Of a stretch of DNA of 64,000 nucleotides, positions 11,231 through 22,344 are shown piece after piece. Position 1 is the stretch's first letter; each line of letters opens with the position of its first letter. A program made the position numbers and the translations under genes. The notes under the pieces are model-generated. The model was given only the letters and a program-made list of their open reading frames with translations. It was not told the DNA's origin and searched no databases. Source of the stretch: Chondrosia reniformis (taxonomy: Eukaryota; Porifera; Demospongiae; Chondrillida; Chondrillidae); contig OX359199.1 of NCBI GenBank assembly GCA_947172415.1, positions 5,205,384-5,269,383 on the forward strand, in the 5' to 3' direction.

Positions 11231-14200
11231 ATGGCGGTGATGGAAGAACCCTTACTTTCCACTAGAAATCTTGTTGGTACAATTGTCGCCCCAAGGCCTT
11301 CTGCTACTCCTAAAGACCATATTTCAAGTACAAGTAAGAGCATTCATAGTATGGTTAGAAAACTACATTAGCCTATTCATAATTGTCTTTAGAAACCTTT
11401 TCTCAACTCAAGTCAAATGGAATTTTGAACGCTCTACCGTCAGCCGTTGCTTTCGAAGGCTTCTTAATCGAAACTTCATATACAAAATCATTGGTTAGAC
11501 TTAGGCTTATTTGCACCATCAGTTGTACAAATCGATAGTTTATTATCATTTTACATGCATATGTACGTACATATATAGAAACTTACCAATGAATCTTCCG
11601 ACCCACAAAGACTGCTTATTCTACCACCACTGACAAAAGAATTTAAGATACACTATTTAAAGAAGGTTTGCTGCAATTACGTATATCATTGCATGAATAA
11701 CCTCTTACTATGATCTGCCTGTCAATCTTGACCTTTGTTAGGGTAGCCTATATCCAGGGATGCAGTTGGAAGTTAAAATAAAATTTAGCCCAAAGGAATG
11801 GAAGTACTACTACGACTGTATCCGCATCCACTGCTCTAATGACAAGACCCTGCTCGTGCCCATTCATGCATACCCTGTTATCAGTGTGAAGCAGTTACTC
11901 CCAGAGATGACTTTCCCTGTCACTCCCCTTCACAAGAGGTACACACCCACTACTCACACCCACTACTCACGCCCACTACTCACGCCCACTACTCACGCCC
12001 ACTACTCACGCCCACTACTCACGCCCACTACTCACGCCCACTACTCACGCCCACCACTCACGCCCACCACTCACGCCCACCACTCACGCCCACCACTCAC
12101 GCCCACTACTCACGCCCACTACTCACGCCCACTACTCACGCCCACTACTCACGCCCACTACTCACGCCCACTACTCACGCCCACTACTCACGCCCACTAC
12201 TCACGCCCACTACTCACGCCCACTACTCACGCCCACTACTCACGCCCACTACTCACGCCCACTACTCACGCCCACTGCTCACGCCCACTGCTCACGCCCA
12301 CTACTCACGCCCACTACTCACGCCCACTACTCACGCCCACTACTCACGCCCACTACTCACGCCCACTACTCACGCCCACTACTCACGCCCACTACTCACG
12401 CCCACTACTCACGCCCACTACTCACGCCCACTACTCACGCCCACTACTCACGCCCACTACTCACGCCCACTACTCACGCCCACTACTCACGCCCACTACT
12501 CACGCCCACTACTCACGCCCACTACTCACGCCCACTACTCACGCCCACTACTCACGCCCACTGCTCATGCCCACTACTCACGCCCACTGCTCATGCCCAC
12601 TACTCTGCCTGTTCTAGTAACTCCCATTTGTACAAACATTTCACAGCTCCAAGAAGTCATTTACACTGTTGACAGATGTACCAGTGGAGTTTCAGTTTAA
12701 GATTATCATTCTGGAGGACAATGCTTCATACCATATTACACCAATGGAAGGTATGTACAATGGAGCTTTCACATGTCACCTACGTACCTCAATCTCAGAG
12801 TAGCTTACCAGATCCTCCATGTACAGATCCTTCTGCCATACATGTAGTAGCTGTAGGACATGCTCTTTGTATGTCCAATGTCCTATGTACGTACATACAA
12901 ATGTATGTCTTTACACTAGGGGTTGTACCCAGCAGAGGAAGAGTATCTGTTACTATAACATACTCACCAACAGACTTTACTACTGCTATAATGAAGTTTC
13001 AGGTAATCTATTGCTTTTATACTGGCTTATGTATGTACATGGATATGTGTGTACATATGTACATATAGCATATCTTGTCCCAGTGATAATATTTGTAAGA
13101 ATCGCATCCTCGTCCAAAGCTCTATAGCCTTTCCTTTAGGAATCTAGAGAAGAAGTGTTTTAGTCCTTAGTCACATACGTATGCATGTCAACCTTATTTA
13201 CATACAAAGGAAAATGTTTTTTGACTGTTCATAAGTGTTTTTATCCCAATGTATCATGTGTATATATATATGTAGCTGGACGTGTCTCAGTTCAATTGGA
13301 AGCCTGTGACTTGTACATGTGTGGGTACCTCTGCACCTGGGCTAGCTCTGTAAGTAGAACCCTGCACCCACCACACCTTTATAAATGTATCATGATGAAT
13401 TTATGGTTTAATCTGGTACTTTGGAGCCCCAAGGAAGCTACATACATACGTACATATGTTAGCCTTGTAATATTGCATCACACAGGGATAAGTACAAGAT
13501 GAAGGATGTTTCAATAGCTCCTTTGGAGAGACTCAAATTGAAGAGAATGAACAAGAAAAAGTCTTTTAAGTCGTCTGCTACCAAACAAAGGTCGTCTGGC
13601 AGCTTGGCCAGCAAACCACAAGAAGTTATACATCAAGGTCAGTTGAACATTACTAGTTGTACCATCTCCATTAGACTGCCCTATATGTATGTAGGATACC
13701 GTATCCCAGTTAACCTTTTGAATCCCAAGGCCGTTGCTAAGGTTCTCTGTCAAGAACCTGGTAAGTTGAAAGCATCAGAGTTGAGGCAGTCTAACGGAGC
13801 ACTGGGGCCCTTGGCAGAGAGACAGCTCAGGGAGGGTCAGTTCTTACAGAGAGTGCGGGAGGCAGAGGCCGAGGAGAGAGCAAGTCAATACAAGTGGTTA
13901 GTTCGTAGCAGTGAGCTGGAATGGATGGCTACCTGTGATACAGGCATACATGTCTCACACAGGAGTACAAAGCTGGGTGGTAGTGAACTGTCTGGTCAGG
14001 AGAGGGAGGCCATCCTAGCTGACCGGCAGCATGTGGGACATGAGTACAATGACAGGCTGCAGAAAGACTTTCGGGAGTTCAATAATGGAAACAAAACATT
14101 TTTCAAAAGAACTGTCAGGAAATGGAACCAGGCAATGGTTTGTTCTCTATTGCCACATTTCTACCTTCCAGTCTAATCACATGTGTTTGGATTTTCAGGA

Positions 14201-15724
14201 GGTAGTTCCCAAGTTTGATGATGTTAATATTGACAGCTGGCAGCGAAGGCATGCAGTACAAGTGAGGTTTGCCAACTGTGCTAGAAAGGTTCTTGTTCAG
14301 TGTCGTGCACAAAGAAGATTGGAGAAGCTAAAATCGGCTATCAACCGTGGGTTAGAGTACTTTGAAAATGAACCAAAAGAGGAGATTCCTATTGTTAAGC
14401 CAACAATGGCACCAGAACAAATTGTTTCATTTTCATTCCCTTCAAGTGATCCTCTAAATGAGCCTCAGGTTAGATCAATGAATTTCATTATACAGTTATG
14501 TGTATATATGTGTACTTTTGCCTGTCACTCCATCCATTGTCCTTCAGACCTCAAAACAGAGCTTGGGCCCAGTGCCAGTGGAGTGCCCATCATGTGATAT
14601 ACAGAGAGCAGCCCCGCTTCTGGAGCTTCTGGTACCTTTGTACATGGACACTATCTTGATATTAGCCACAAACTTCCCTTGCCTGTCTCAAGTTCTTATC
14701 AGCATTTACAGTTTAAATTGTATCCTGCCATGCATCTGTTTACATGTATCAGTTTTTGTACATTTCACATCTAAAGGTTGCTGAAGAGTACAAGTTGCTA
14801 GGATACGAACCCCACCCCCTTCCAGCCATGGATAGCTATGTTCTGCCAGGGCTCCCAAGACCCCTGTTAACAGGATCAGTAGACTATTCGGCCACAGCAA
14901 CTAGAGAGAGCAACGCAAAGCATGCAACATTTGAAGAGGAGAGAAGTCTTGAGATTACAGACATTGAAGATGATAATATTTTGGAAGGCTTTTCTCTAGT
15001 GGCTCCCAGTCATATTTTCAAACCAACAGATTGTAAACCTCTAGACATATATGTACGTAGAATCATCTGTGTATGTCATGCACGTACTTATAGTCCAGTA
15101 CAAGGAATTGTGTTTCTGTGTGTGTATAGTTTCCATGCAAGAACATGTGTCCCAGCCTTCCTCTGCAAGCAATGAGTGAGGCAGATAGGAGTAGGCATCT
15201 GCTGCCCTTGCAGAGGTATCCCACAGATCAAGCTTACATACAGGAAGAGGTGGGTGACCATCATATGGAGGGTGTCACATGCCTATCACATGCCTATCAC
15301 ATGTCCAGGTCACATGACATGCACAAACAGTATACGTACTTTTTGATACATTTATGTATGTAGTGTGTTGTTCCTGGTGTTTTGACATGGAAGGAGCACA
15401 AGTCTACATTTGTCCAGACGGTCATCAAAGGTCAGCTGAGGAGTGAAACTCTCGGTGATTGCATCTCAAAAAGGGCCTTCATGAAGGAAATAGCTAGTGA
15501 TCATGTGACTTTGCTGACTGGACCCAATAGCACAGACTTTGTAGACAGGTATGTGTGTGCATTTGTCTACAATACGTAATGGCTATCATGGAGCTACGTA
15601 CACTAGTACATACACACTGGTGATTCAACTGTTACTGTGTACTTATAGAGATGGTACAGATATGCCTTCATTGGAGGAGTTGTCTAAAACATTCTACATC
15701 CCAGAAGAAAGCAATCAATTGTAA
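11231..15724 (+). CDS. CFAP221: Cilia- and flagella-associated protein 221 (PCDP1)
   Basis: A central-pair (C1d) protein of motile cilia that binds calmodulin in studied species. Fifteen exons: 11231-11333, 11393-11493, 11579-11665, 11742-11938, 12647-12750, 12920-13002, 13276-13349, 13486-13637, 13695-14137, 14199-14468, 14548-14631, 14777-15052, 15130-15249, 15364-15548 and 15649-15724. They give about 784 aa (human about 840). [17 protein letters not shown] and [11 protein letters not shown] match the family's first Ig-like (ASH-type) domain. [18 protein letters not shown] is the conserved central motif. An Arg-rich [12 protein letters not shown] helix near 14280 could be the calmodulin-binding type of segment. 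Intron 4 carries a 13-base minisatellite. It converges on ACTR6, with 198 bases between stop codons. Confidence 0.92.
11945..12611. repeat. 13-base minisatellite, about 50 copies, in CFAP221 intron 4
   Basis: The unit GCCCACTACTCAC repeats almost perfectly, with a few ACC and TGC variants. Thirteen is not a multiple of three, so every plus-strand frame cycles through the same 13-residue peptide and none meets a stop. The result is a long apparent open frame (11760-12617) that is mostly intron: the exon ends at 11938 (GAG before GTACAC) and resumes at 12647. Confidence 0.97.
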
Positions 15725-15922
15725 GTCAAGCTAATGTTTTCCTTCCTCCAGAACCTTCTACTGTATCTATCTGTCCATATAGAACATCAAACAAAATAAC
15801 ATTCACAGTGAATGGAAAACATACACAGTCAACTTCCAGGAACTAATAACACTTTCACTTCATAATATAATTGTTTATTTCGTGTACGTACACATACTAT
15901 TCTTTAGTTACATGTTTTTAAG

Positions 15923-17125
15923 TCAAGTTTGAAAAGTGGTTGTTTGTAAACTGTCCCATTTCTCCACACAAAGTGAGCTCCCATTTTCCTTATATTCTGA
16001 TGCTGACACCACCCATTCACTAGACACACCCTCTCTAGCTAGGTCACACCCACCCATCCATGCATGTATATCTGGCTTTTGACACGTGGTCACTTGCACT
16101 TCATATTGAAAAGGTGTTAGTTTACGAATATCACTTTGAAGTCGTTCAGCAAATCCTTTAAAATAACTGCTTCCCCCAGTCACTAAAATGTTAGAAAATA
16201 ACTGTGGATGCATCTGTTTTGGTGTAGCCTCAATAGAGTGGATTACAGCTTCGTGTATCCCCATCTGGTGTATGCCAATGTCTGCTGGGTGGAATAGCAA
16301 CTCAGGGACAGTAAACCGTTCATTGGACAACCTCAGAGCCTGTTCATTCTTATCTGTCCCTTTTTCTTGTCTGATATACCCTCGGCGGCAGTTTGTGTAA
16401 TCTGGGAGTACGTAGTCTACAGATATGGTGTTGGCAGAGCCACATTGCTTACATGTGTCCATGTCTGAATAGAGGTCACTGGAAACGAAGCACACATCCT
16501 CCTTGACCTGATTCATGACAAACGTCTCATCAAGCACTTGAAGCTGTCGGTATGAAACAATCTCTTTTAAATAATTGGTCAGCAGTTTTCCCCCCACATC
16601 AATGCGACATATACCCTCGACAATGCACCTGTTTTGGTAGAAAGGTACTATGTGAGTAAATGAGTATCCAACATCAATGACTAGAGAGCAGGGAGCAGTT
16701 GAATGTGTCTTTGAATAGTGATGAGCAGAACAGGTTGGAGCTGTTATGCAAGCCAACCCACTAAATCCATACTCCTCCAAGAAAACTTCCAACTCAGATT
16801 CTCTGATTGATGTGAAATTAAAAACTGGTTCCGTCAACCACAAGACATTGCTGCCATAATCTACATTACTTTTAGTGAACACGTGATCCCATATCTGCCT
16901 CTGCACATCCCAGTTGACGAGGTATCCCTTCTGAAACGGGAGCATGTAGTACAAGCCAGAGAGGACTGTACAGTCATCCACCTCCTTGCCTACAAAAACC
17001 TTTCGTCTCTCGGATTTTGACTTAAACACTGCATTCGGTATTAGATCTGGCTTTTCTTCCATTGCATTGCCAAATTTAATCGAAAAAGCTCCATTATCAA
17101 GCACCAAGCTATTCAAGTCTGTCAT
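15923..17125 (-). CDS. ACTR6: Actin-related protein 6
   Basis: A nuclear subunit of the SWR1/SRCAP remodeller that deposits H2A.Z. A single uninterrupted exon gives 400 aa, the usual family size (human 396). The ATG at 17125 is chosen because the actin-fold N terminus LVLDNGAFSIKFGNA follows at once; the upstream open frame is not homologous. LPFQKGYLVNWDVQRQIWDH, DVGYSFTHIVPF and INQVKED-like VMNQVKEDVCFVS are ARP6-specific, and ILVTGGSSYFKGF is the ATP-fold segment. Being intronless in an intron-rich neighbourhood it could be an old retrocopy that replaced the parent. Head-to-head with TAF6. Confidence 0.95.
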   Translation of the reverse strand: MTDLNSLVLDNGAFSIKFGNAMEEKPDLIPNAVFKSKSERRKVFVGKEVDDCTVLSGLYYMLPFQKGYLVNWDVQRQIWDHVFTKSNVDYGSNVLWLTEPVFNFTSIRESELEVFLEEYGFSGLACITAPTCSAHHYSKTHSTAPCSLVIDVGYSFTHIVPFYQNRCIVEGICRIDVGGKLLTNYLKEIVSYRQLQVLDETFVMNQVKEDVCFVSSDLYSDMDTCKQCGSANTISVDYVLPDYTNCRRGYIRQEKGTDKNEQALRLSNERFTVPELLFHPADIGIHQMGIHEAVIHSIEATPKQMHPQLFSNILVTGGSSYFKGFAERLQSDIRKLTPFQYEVQVTTCQKPDIHAWMGGCDLAREGVSSEWVVSASEYKENGSSLCVEKWDSLQTTTFQT

Positions 17126-17194
17126 TATCGAGAGACAGATGGTGCCCACCGTTTGCGTCGCCGTTTGCGTGTCGTGCTTAACGACACAATTAAA
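17126..17194. promoter_or_regulatory. Shared 5' region of ACTR6 and TAF6
   Basis: Only 69 bases lie between the two start codons. Contains CGCCGTTTGCGTCGCCGTTTGCG-type CpG-rich direct repeats (GCGTCGCCGTTT) in a low-GC genome. A bidirectional promoter for two chromatin/transcription genes is inferred. Confidence 0.6.
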
Positions 17195-18862
17195 ATGGCT
17201 GAGGATCAGCAAGCTGCGGGTTTGATGGCACCCGAGTCTATAAAAGTAATAGGCGAGTCAGTTGGCGTTTCAGGGCTTAGCGATGAAGCCGTTTCCAGAA
17301 TCAACGACGATGTGGTCTACCGATTGAGGGAAATTGTGCAAGAGGCAGCCAAATTTGCAAGACACTCGAAACGTACAAAACTTCTTCCTTCAGATATTGA
17401 CTGTGCTCTGAGAGTCAAGAATATCGAGCCTATCTATGGATTCGACTCCGCAGAGTGTCTTCCATTTAGACACACAAGTGGCGGAGGGAAGGAGATATTT
17501 TACCTTGATGATAAGGAGGTAGACTTGCTAGAATACGTGTCCACGCCTCTACCTCAGTTACCGCTTGAGCCTTCGCTTCGATCACATTGGTTGGCTGTGA
17601 GTGGAGTTCAACCTGTTATTCCAGAGAACCCTCCTCAGTTGACTGTGGACGAGCAGCGACAGGAGGGGGCGTCCTCGCTACTACCCTCCGATATCCAGAG
17701 GGTGGGAAATGAAGAGTTAAGTGATGAGTCAGAACTCAATAAATTGAAACCACTTCAATCACATAGCCTCTCCTTGGAACAGCAGCTTTATTTCACAGAG
17801 ATTACCGAGGCCTGCATAGGCTTGTCAGATCAAAAACGTGTAGAAGCACTCACCAGTTTGTCCTCTGATCCTGGTCTATATCAACTGATACCCTACCTCT
17901 CAAATTTTATTACTGAAGGAATTAGAGTAAATGTTGCACAGAAAAAGTTAAGTAATTTGAAATATTTGGTAAAAATGGCGAAAGCTTTACTAGACAACAC
18001 TACAGTATCATTAGAGAAATGTCTCCATGAGCTAACTCCGGCACTGACCTCTTGTATCATTGCTCGTCAAGTCTGTCTAAAACCGGAAGTAGAAGATCAT
18101 TGGTATTTAAAGGAAATGGCTGCAAAGATGATGTCAAGTATTTGTAAGAAGTTCAACTCTACTTCCAACAATCTCCAGGCTCGTTATACTCGTGTGCTCT
18201 CTAGAGTACTCAACGATCCTTCCAGCAATATCACCATGCACTATGGTGCTGTAATGGGCCTTTCAGAACTTGGCCAAGAGACCATTACTGCCTTGGTCCT
18301 TCCTAAGCTGCAAAGTGAAGCTAAGATCATCCAAGGTATCCAGCAAAGTGCACCTAGTAACTCAATCGACCACATTGGAGCCTCCAAGCTGCAGATCCTC
18401 TTAGTGCGTGTATGTGCCCCTGTTTTGATGAATATTCGCCCCCTCAGTGACAATGTGCAGTCTTTTCAAGTAGATTATGGCTTTTTGGGTAATTCATTGT
18501 ACAACCATGTGCAAACTCTCCGCAAGGCAAAGACGTCTTCTGCCACTACTCTAAGTCAACTGCGCACAGGATTAAAGACTGTTGGAAACATGCTAAGTCA
18601 ATCCCCACTAAGTTCCTCCCAGCCTCCTCCACTCCAGCTTGGAGGAGCTACCAGGTCTACCACTTTGCCTAGAATGCAGAGCCCTGTGTCGACCCCAAAT
18701 AGTGTAACTCAGGCTGCATTGTTTGCAGTGCTTGGCTACCAGCAGTCTGTGCAGAAAGCCAGTGGCATCCACACACCACCACCCCTGCAGAGCCCCACTC
18801 TCACAAGCCCCACCGTCCCAGCGCCTTCATCATCACAACCCAGCACTCCTTCAAACACTTAA
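17195..18862 (+). CDS. TAF6: TFIID subunit TAF6
   Basis: Part of TFIID; pairs with TAF9 through a histone fold. Single exon, 555 aa from the ATG at 17195 (MAEDQQAAG); upstream in-frame sequence has no family similarity. Residues about 12-75 form the histone fold (VYRLREIVQEAAKFARHSKR, TKLLPSDIDCALRVKNIEP), followed by the linker with YGFDSAECLPFR. From about residue 195 the TAF6C HEAT-repeat domain follows (LYFTEITEACIG, VSRVLNDP-like LSRVLNDPSSNITMHYGAV). The tail is Ser/Pro-rich. It is intronless like its divergent partner ACTR6, so the pair may have moved or been reverse-transcribed together. Confidence 0.95.
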   Translation: MAEDQQAAGLMAPESIKVIGESVGVSGLSDEAVSRINDDVVYRLREIVQEAAKFARHSKRTKLLPSDIDCALRVKNIEPIYGFDSAECLPFRHTSGGGKEIFYLDDKEVDLLEYVSTPLPQLPLEPSLRSHWLAVSGVQPVIPENPPQLTVDEQRQEGASSLLPSDIQRVGNEELSDESELNKLKPLQSHSLSLEQQLYFTEITEACIGLSDQKRVEALTSLSSDPGLYQLIPYLSNFITEGIRVNVAQKKLSNLKYLVKMAKALLDNTTVSLEKCLHELTPALTSCIIARQVCLKPEVEDHWYLKEMAAKMMSSICKKFNSTSNNLQARYTRVLSRVLNDPSSNITMHYGAVMGLSELGQETITALVLPKLQSEAKIIQGIQQSAPSNSIDHIGASKLQILLVRVCAPVLMNIRPLSDNVQSFQVDYGFLGNSLYNHVQTLRKAKTSSATTLSQLRTGLKTVGNMLSQSPLSSSQPPPLQLGGATRSTTLPRMQSPVSTPNSVTQAALFAVLGYQQSVQKASGIHTPPPLQSPTLTSPTVPAPSSSQPSTPSNT

Positions 18863-18985
18863 CAAAACATAATGCTAAGTTTTTTATTTAGACGTGCATA
18901 TCCTTTGATGAACGTACGCGCGCGCGATTCCCGGTTTTCTTATGATTGGTCGGCTGTTCAGTCTAACGACTTGTAGGTAGAAAGA

Positions 18986-21900
18986 ATGCAAAGCTTACGA
19001 AATAGGTTATCTCAGTTTTTAATGAGGAGACAAGTAACTCCAGAGCATGAAGACGTGGAAATACAAGGTACTGCCTCAAATGTCGAACCTAAGACATCGC
19101 AATGCAGCAATTTTTCGCAGACGCTCAGTCCGAGGGAGCTCCCGCCACGGAGGTCTAGAGTAAATTCTATGTTTAGAGGTTTCTTTAGAGTGTCGTCAGG
19201 TAGTAGACTAGCCAGGAAGCTATACGGAAGCAAGAAAGCGGTAATAGAAGAACAGGACAGGCAAAGGAAGGCGGGACATTGGGTCATCCACCCACTTAGC
19301 AATTTCAGGTAAAAGTTAACTAACCATTGTAATAGTATATGGAATATGTATTATGTATATACTGTATATGTATGTGCGCAGATGGTACTGGGACATGGTG
19401 ATGCTGGTATTGCTAATCTCCACTGTGACTACACTGCCTGTTAGCATTGCCTTCTATAGTGAGGTAGATGCTGGATGGTTGACAGTGAACATAGTCACAG
19501 ACACACTATTCATCTTAGATATCATTGTCAACTTCAGGACTGGATTAATTAAGGATTCTTCACAACAAGTCAGCAATCATGTGATACACTACGCACACTG
19601 TCCAGTGATATTTATACTAAGGATTACTGTTAATGAAACCACAGGAGATGTCATCTCTTTTAAGATGGCCACTTACTTAAGCTAGTCATGTATTTTGATG
19701 GAGTCCTAAAATCCACACTACACATGTACATTTAATCCAGTTGCCTGTCTGCTAGACTGTAGCTATATTTATACCTCATATATGACCAAGATTAGGCCAG
19801 TTCCACTGTACATGTGTATGGATATCTTTTGAAAGGGTCATCTTTCGACTTTACTCTACTCTATTATGTGTATGGATATGTACAATTTGATTATATTAAT
19901 TGTCTCATACTCTTTTTTCAAAGATTTATAGTTTTTAATATATTTATTAAAATGTGTTTCTTTTAATACCTTGCTGGTGTTCTGATGTATTCTATGAAGT
20001 GATGACATCTCCATTAAATCCTGCAGGCTGTATTAGACCCAAAGCAGATTGCCAAGCTTTATTTAAAAGGGTGGTTCATTATTGATATTGTATCATCAAT
20101 ACCTTTTGATTACTTTACTTTGATTGCTACTGCTGCTGGTTACAATACTGGAGTCTCAGCCTCCCTGGTAAAGGCTTCCAGAGCTTTCCGCATTGTGCGT
20201 CTAACCAAGTTATTAAGTTTGCTAAGATTGCTCAGACTATCTCGCTTCCTACGCTACCTACAACGCTGGGAGGAGGTCAGTTAGACTGAAAAACAAAGAC
20301 CTTATATGACATGTATATTCTCTGTTTCCTTACAGGAATTTCCCTCACTGACACGTTTCTTCAATGTTGCCTCTGGTCTTCTAAGGATTTCCAAGCTAAT
20401 TCTCTTTATGCTTCTCTTAGCTCACTGGAATGGGTGTATCCAGTTTCTTGTTCCCGTGTTACAGGACATCCCAGCTAACTCTTGGATTGCCATAAACAGG
20501 CTTGAGGTTCAATAAGGATGGACCATTAATGATTCCTCTAATTACTCTTCTATTCTATCCTCCTGTAGAATGCCACTGTATTTGAGCAGTACTCCTGGTC
20601 TCTGTTCAAGGCAATATCTCACATGCTGTGTATAGGGTTTGGTCGATGGCCCCCTCAGAATATCACCGAGGTCTGGCTAACCATCATCAGCATGACTATA
20701 GGAGCCATGTTCTACGCCCTCTACATTGGCAGTATGTCAGACCTTATCCTCTCCATTGACTACTCTGGTAGAATATACAATGAAAAGGTATGAAATTATA
20801 ATGCTACCATATCCATGAAAAATCTAAGATACCATTTTCCTACATGCTATATGCCTATTCTGTAAAAGAGCCTATAGGGGAACTAAACCTGAAGAGAGCT
20901 TTTGGATGAGGATACATGTGTGATACGTATATCTATGTTGTATATATGAATAATCCAACGCATTTTTCTTAAATGCTACATAATATATAGAATTTGTACT
21001 TTATATGTATAATATTTAGAAAGCAGCCTTACAGCTGAGCTTGTTTTTTCTGCACTTTATAGCTTAATCAAATTGAGGAATACATGAGATACCGCAAACT
21101 GCCTCAGGAAACTAGAAATAAGATATTTGAATACTACGAGCATCGTTACAAGAAGAAATATTTTGATGAAGATAGCATTCTAGGTAGCCTCTCTCCTGGA
21201 CTTAGAGAAGTAAATATATTGCCTCTAGATGTACATTTAGCTTGTATTACGTATATCCCTTAATGTAGGAGATAGTATCACAGAATTCAAACAAACTAGT
21301 TAATTCAGTTCCATTTTTTGAAAAAGCCCATCCACAATTTGTACGAGATGTCATCACTAAGCTTCATTTTGAGGTTTACCTAAAGTCTGAGTATATCATT
21401 AGAGCAGGAACCACAGGAGACAAGATGTACTTTATTCAGACAGGAGTGGTGGATGTACTGACAGAAAATGATGATTTGATGACTAGATTATCTGATGGAT
21501 CACATTTTGGAGGTAACCGTATATATATATTTACTATACACACCCAATCAAGGAAGGACTTTATTGCTGTATAACACTTTATAGAAATTCTGTAACTCAG
21601 AATTCCCTTTTCTGTTCTGTAGAAATATGTCTGCTAACAGATGACAGACGAGTGGCTTCCGTGAGAGCAGCTACTACAGTGGATCTGTTTTCATTATCAA
21701 AAGTTCATTTCCAAGAAATCTTGGAGGTGTACCCTGAAATGAAAGAGACTATAAGTACTGTTGCAGTTGAAAGGTTAAACATGATTGGCCTTCTTCCCCC
21801 TCAAACTCTGTCCTCTGTTGATGCTGAATTGGAAGACTTGGAGCCGAGCTCAATAGACAGACTACCTAGCAAGTCAACCCAAGCAACAACCACTGCTGTA

Positions 21901-22209
21901 CTCTCACAAGCAAAATCAAAGGAACAGCAGCAAACTCTCCCTCAGTCTAGTAGAAGGCAGTCAGTGTTATCAACTGGAAAGCCATTTATATCTCATAAAA
22001 TAAGATCGGACAGTATCAATTCAGTTGCTGAGATAGAAGAACTCAATGAAGACCAGGAGCTCCTATCATCTAGAGGGCTAAGTGAGACCACCTCCAATGA
22101 ATTCAGACCCACCAGAGCTACCTCTGCCAAACGGACAGTTCTTCCGAAGCTTGGAAGCAAAGTGAAGCCATTAGCACCTCTTGATGAAACATTAACTCTA
22201 CCCGATTGA
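18986..22209 (+). CDS. HCN: HCN-type hyperpolarization-activated cyclic-nucleotide-gated channel
   Basis: A six-helix voltage-gated cation channel with a C-terminal cyclic-nucleotide-binding domain. Eight exons: 18986-19308, 19382-19568, 20027-20275, 20336-20506, 20569-20787, 21063-21209, 21269-21512 and 21623-22209, about 708 aa. S1 is [19 protein letters not shown]4 has regularly spaced basics ([20 protein letters not shown]). The pore is [11 protein letters not shown], i.e. GFG where animal HCN channels have GYG. The C-linker is [20 protein letters not shown]. The binding cassette has [18 protein letters not shown], keeping the Glu and Arg that contact cAMP. The intron after exon 5 holds a truncated copy of the dispersed repeat. 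Cytoplasmic tails are family-atypical and unassigned. Confidence 0.93.
20811..20916 (+). repeat. Dispersed repeat family, copy 4 (truncated)
   Basis: HCN intron. Begins ATCCATGAAAAATCTAAGAT like the 9621 copy and breaks off after GATGAGGATACATGTG. A weaker fragment (TTTTTCTTAAATGCTACAT) follows at about 20955. Confidence 0.88.
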
Positions 22210-22344
22210 ATTATAGCAAAATGTACATACATATATATAACAGCATGTGTATTATAGAGACTGTGTGAATGAGGCGCATGACCATATCTTCCGATTCATC
22301 ATTCGAGTTTTGCAAATGTAACATTACGTAATGTGTTAGTGTGC

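Noticed and set aside
11760-12617. Long plus-strand open frame read as a 285-residue repetitive protein
   Set aside because: Only its first part (11760-11938) is CFAP221 exon. The rest is the 13-base intronic array, bounded by a clear donor and with the protein continuing at 12647.
17126-17212. N-terminal extension of ACTR6 through the shared promoter
   Set aside because: No similarity to ARP6, and it would overlap the TAF6 start.
22333-22344. ACSS start upstream of 22345
   Set aside because: The longer frame begins at GTG. The first ATG in frame is at 22345.
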